From assembly GCA_000830255.1 (NCBI GenBank), contig JQIT01000004.1:1-64000 (forward strand): 64,000 nucleotides of DNA. Direction: 5' to 3'. Both the position numbers and the translations under genes were made by a program. This document shows positions 62,915 through 64,000 of this stretch, in pieces (the first letter of the stretch is position 1; every line of letters begins with the position of its first letter). Source of the stretch: Sulfuricurvum sp. PC08-66 (GTDB lineage: Bacteria; Campylobacterota; Campylobacteria; Campylobacterales; Sulfurimonadaceae). The notes beneath the pieces are model-generated. The model did no database searches. It had not been told where the DNA came from and saw only the letters and a program-made list of their open reading frames with translations.

Positions 62915-63535
62915 TTAGAAACGAATATCGAGTGAGGCGCCCATCGTGGTATTGACAGTGTACATATCAGGCAAATAATTGCTTTGAAGTGTGGGTGCTA
63001 TAGAAAAGTGTGGTTGTGCTGCGTTACTGACATTTTCGTAGTAGCGCTCAGTAAGGGTACGGTTGAAAAGCTGTAATAGACTCAATCCCGCCAATGTCCC
63101 ACCTATTGCCCAAGCACTTCCTTGCGGCATTACTTCGCTATAAGCTTGTCCATACCACATACCGTACGCTGCAAAAAGAACAGAAGACAAAATACGACTA
63201 AAACCTTCTGCTTCAGCAAGAGTTCTAAGCCCCTCCATCGGAGTGATACGTCCCTCATCGATGGCACTCAAGGTCATTTCGTACTGTGTAGGTAACACCA
63301 ACAAAAGTACCCCTAGACCAGCAAACGAACCTCCAATAACTTGATTCACAGAATTTGAAGGTGCTGCGAAGTAAGCATAAGCACCTATACCACCATAAAG
63401 AGCCCCAAATGTGTAACGAGCAAATCCCAACTGCTGAGAGTAACTTTTGAGATACGCATAAGCCGCCGCATCCTCATTTTGTGCATGCACAAAGCTCAAA
63501 AATAACACCATAAGTGAAACAACTATTTTTAACAT
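62915..63535 (-). CDS. Unknown exported or membrane protein (206 aa)
   Basis: Starts with a signal peptide (MLKIVVSLMVLFLSFVHAQ), then Gly/Ala-rich hydrophobic segments (ALYGGIGAYAYFAAPSNSVN, GSFAGLGVLLLVLP, ILSSVLFAAYGMWYGQAYSE, WAIGGTLAGLSLLQLF). The C-terminal about 40 residues end in strand-like alternation (APTLQSNYLPDMYTVNTTMG, ASLDIRF), ending in Phe as outer membrane proteins do. No family recognised; an envelope protein is likely. Confidence 0.6.
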   Translation of the reverse strand: MLKIVVSLMVLFLSFVHAQNEDAAAYAYLKSYSQQLGFARYTFGALYGGIGAYAYFAAPSNSVNQVIGGSFAGLGVLLLVLPTQYEMTLSAIDEGRITPMEGLRTLAEAEGFSRILSSVLFAAYGMWYGQAYSEVMPQGSAWAIGGTLAGLSLLQLFNRTLTERYYENVSNAAQPHFSIAPTLQSNYLPDMYTVNTTMGASLDIRF

Positions 63536-63700
63536 TTTATTTCCTTTTGTAAATTTGCAAAATTATAGTTATGCAACATTACAGACAGATTAAAGAGGGC
63601 AAAAATTTATGCATTGATTGAACAGCAAAAAACAGCCCCAAAAAGGCAATTAAAAGTTTATTAAGTTATATTACCGCCTTATATTTCTCAGGGTATTTGC

Positions 63701-64000
63701 ATGATTACATCGCGTCTGAACTTGCTCGTTTTTATTCTCATTGTGGGCATCGCACTCTCAAGCATTGCTTTGAATTACAACCTCGTCTACAACAATAAAA
63801 AATCGCATATCGAGCACGAAATCAATGCACACCTCAAACGTCTATTGGCGAATTTGACGACGCAGATGAATCTCTCTACGCTTTTAACACAAGAGAGTTA
63901 CGCCTCTGATGTCCCTCTCTTTGCCGCTTTTGTCGATGCGCAGGGTCAAATAGTGGCACACCATCTCTTCCCACATACGCTTAACATCACGCATACCCTC
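63701..64000 (+). CDS. Membrane sensor protein, N-terminal part (3' truncated by window edge)
   Basis: Starts at ATG 63701 (AGGG 7 bases upstream) and stays open to the window end. The first 100 residues show an N-terminal membrane helix (LNLLVFILIVGIALSSIALN), then a charged periplasmic-type region (YNNKKSHIEHEINAHLKRLL, ANLTTQMNLSTLLTQESYAS) and PLFAAFVDAQGQIVAHHLFP, a strand pair typical of a Cache- or PAS-like sensor domain. The output domain lies outside the window. Confidence 0.6.
   Translation, partial: MITSRLNLLVFILIVGIALSSIALNYNLVYNNKKSHIEHEINAHLKRLLANLTTQMNLSTLLTQESYASDVPLFAAFVDAQGQIVAHHLFPHTLNITHTL

Overview
The window is about 64 kb of one bacterial chromosome. It most resembles Campylobacterota (Epsilonproteobacteria) of the free-living, respiring, sulfur-oxidizer-like type. 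The basis is a 13-gene nuoA-N respiratory complex I operon, an ATP-type PEP carboxykinase, a long-form Pta with AckA, a Bpt aminoacyl-transferase, a split CetA/CetB-like energy-taxis pair, an Mla-type lipid transport cluster and many c-di-GMP enzymes. Base composition is moderate, with several clearly AT-rich accessory patches. Genus is not determined. Genes are tightly packed: no gene-free stretch exceeds about 200 bases, and I saw no tRNA, rRNA or CRISPR array.

Layout. 0-5.4 kb: end of a class 3 lipase gene, a small membrane/coiled-coil gene, pta-ackA, a 49-codon membrane peptide, a YtfJ-like protein and bpt. 5.4-15.4 kb: a leftward surface-protein operon (1647-aa NHL/Ig protein, small lipoprotein, DUF11/beta-barrel protein) facing a rightward 7TMR histidine kinase and OmpR-like response regulator, with an 11-bp-phased direct repeat between them. 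15.4-17.5 kb: AT-rich accessory island (VapBC-type toxin-antitoxin, an unknown gene, DUF4272). 17.5-22.7 kb: one leftward, overlapping run of MlaE-like permease, a shortened ATPase-like protein without Walker A, MCE protein, lipoprotein, Sel1 protein and a PAS-GGDEF-EAL protein. 22.7-31.5 kb: mltA, a binding-protein/EAL pair, the CetB/CetA-like pair, and a YfiR-family/TonB-receptor pair followed by a 34-codon remnant. 31.5-40 kb: phospholipase A2-like protein overlapping ygiQ, a REP-like element, an NhaC-type antiporter, pckA and a 958-aa diguanylate cyclase. 40-53.3 kb: nuoA-N with fused nuoCD and a short nuoG. 53.3-57.6 kb: unknown gene, PAS diguanylate cyclase, metallophosphoesterase and PIF1-like helicase. 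57.6-60.2 kb: accessory patch with an antitoxin, a ParE toxin whose 3' end is joined in frame to a replication-initiator-like domain between 28-bp direct repeats, and an extremely AT-rich membrane protein gene. 60.2-64 kb: NicO-type exporter, rlmI, an unknown exported protein and the start of a membrane sensor gene.

The genes fit an organism with a complete NADH dehydrogenase, acetate/acetyl-CoA exchange through Pta-AckA, gluconeogenesis through PckA, and heavy investment in sensing. Two active-looking GGEEF cyclases, one GGDEF-EAL hybrid, one EAL protein with a degenerate GGDEF domain, a YfiR-family protein, two chemotaxis proteins and a two-component pair lie in this window. The most unusual item is the ParE/Rep junction with its flanking repeats. 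Next come the propeller-in-Ig architecture of the giant surface protein and the Mla cluster with an ATPase-like protein that lacks its P-loop and is translationally coupled to a c-di-GMP enzyme.
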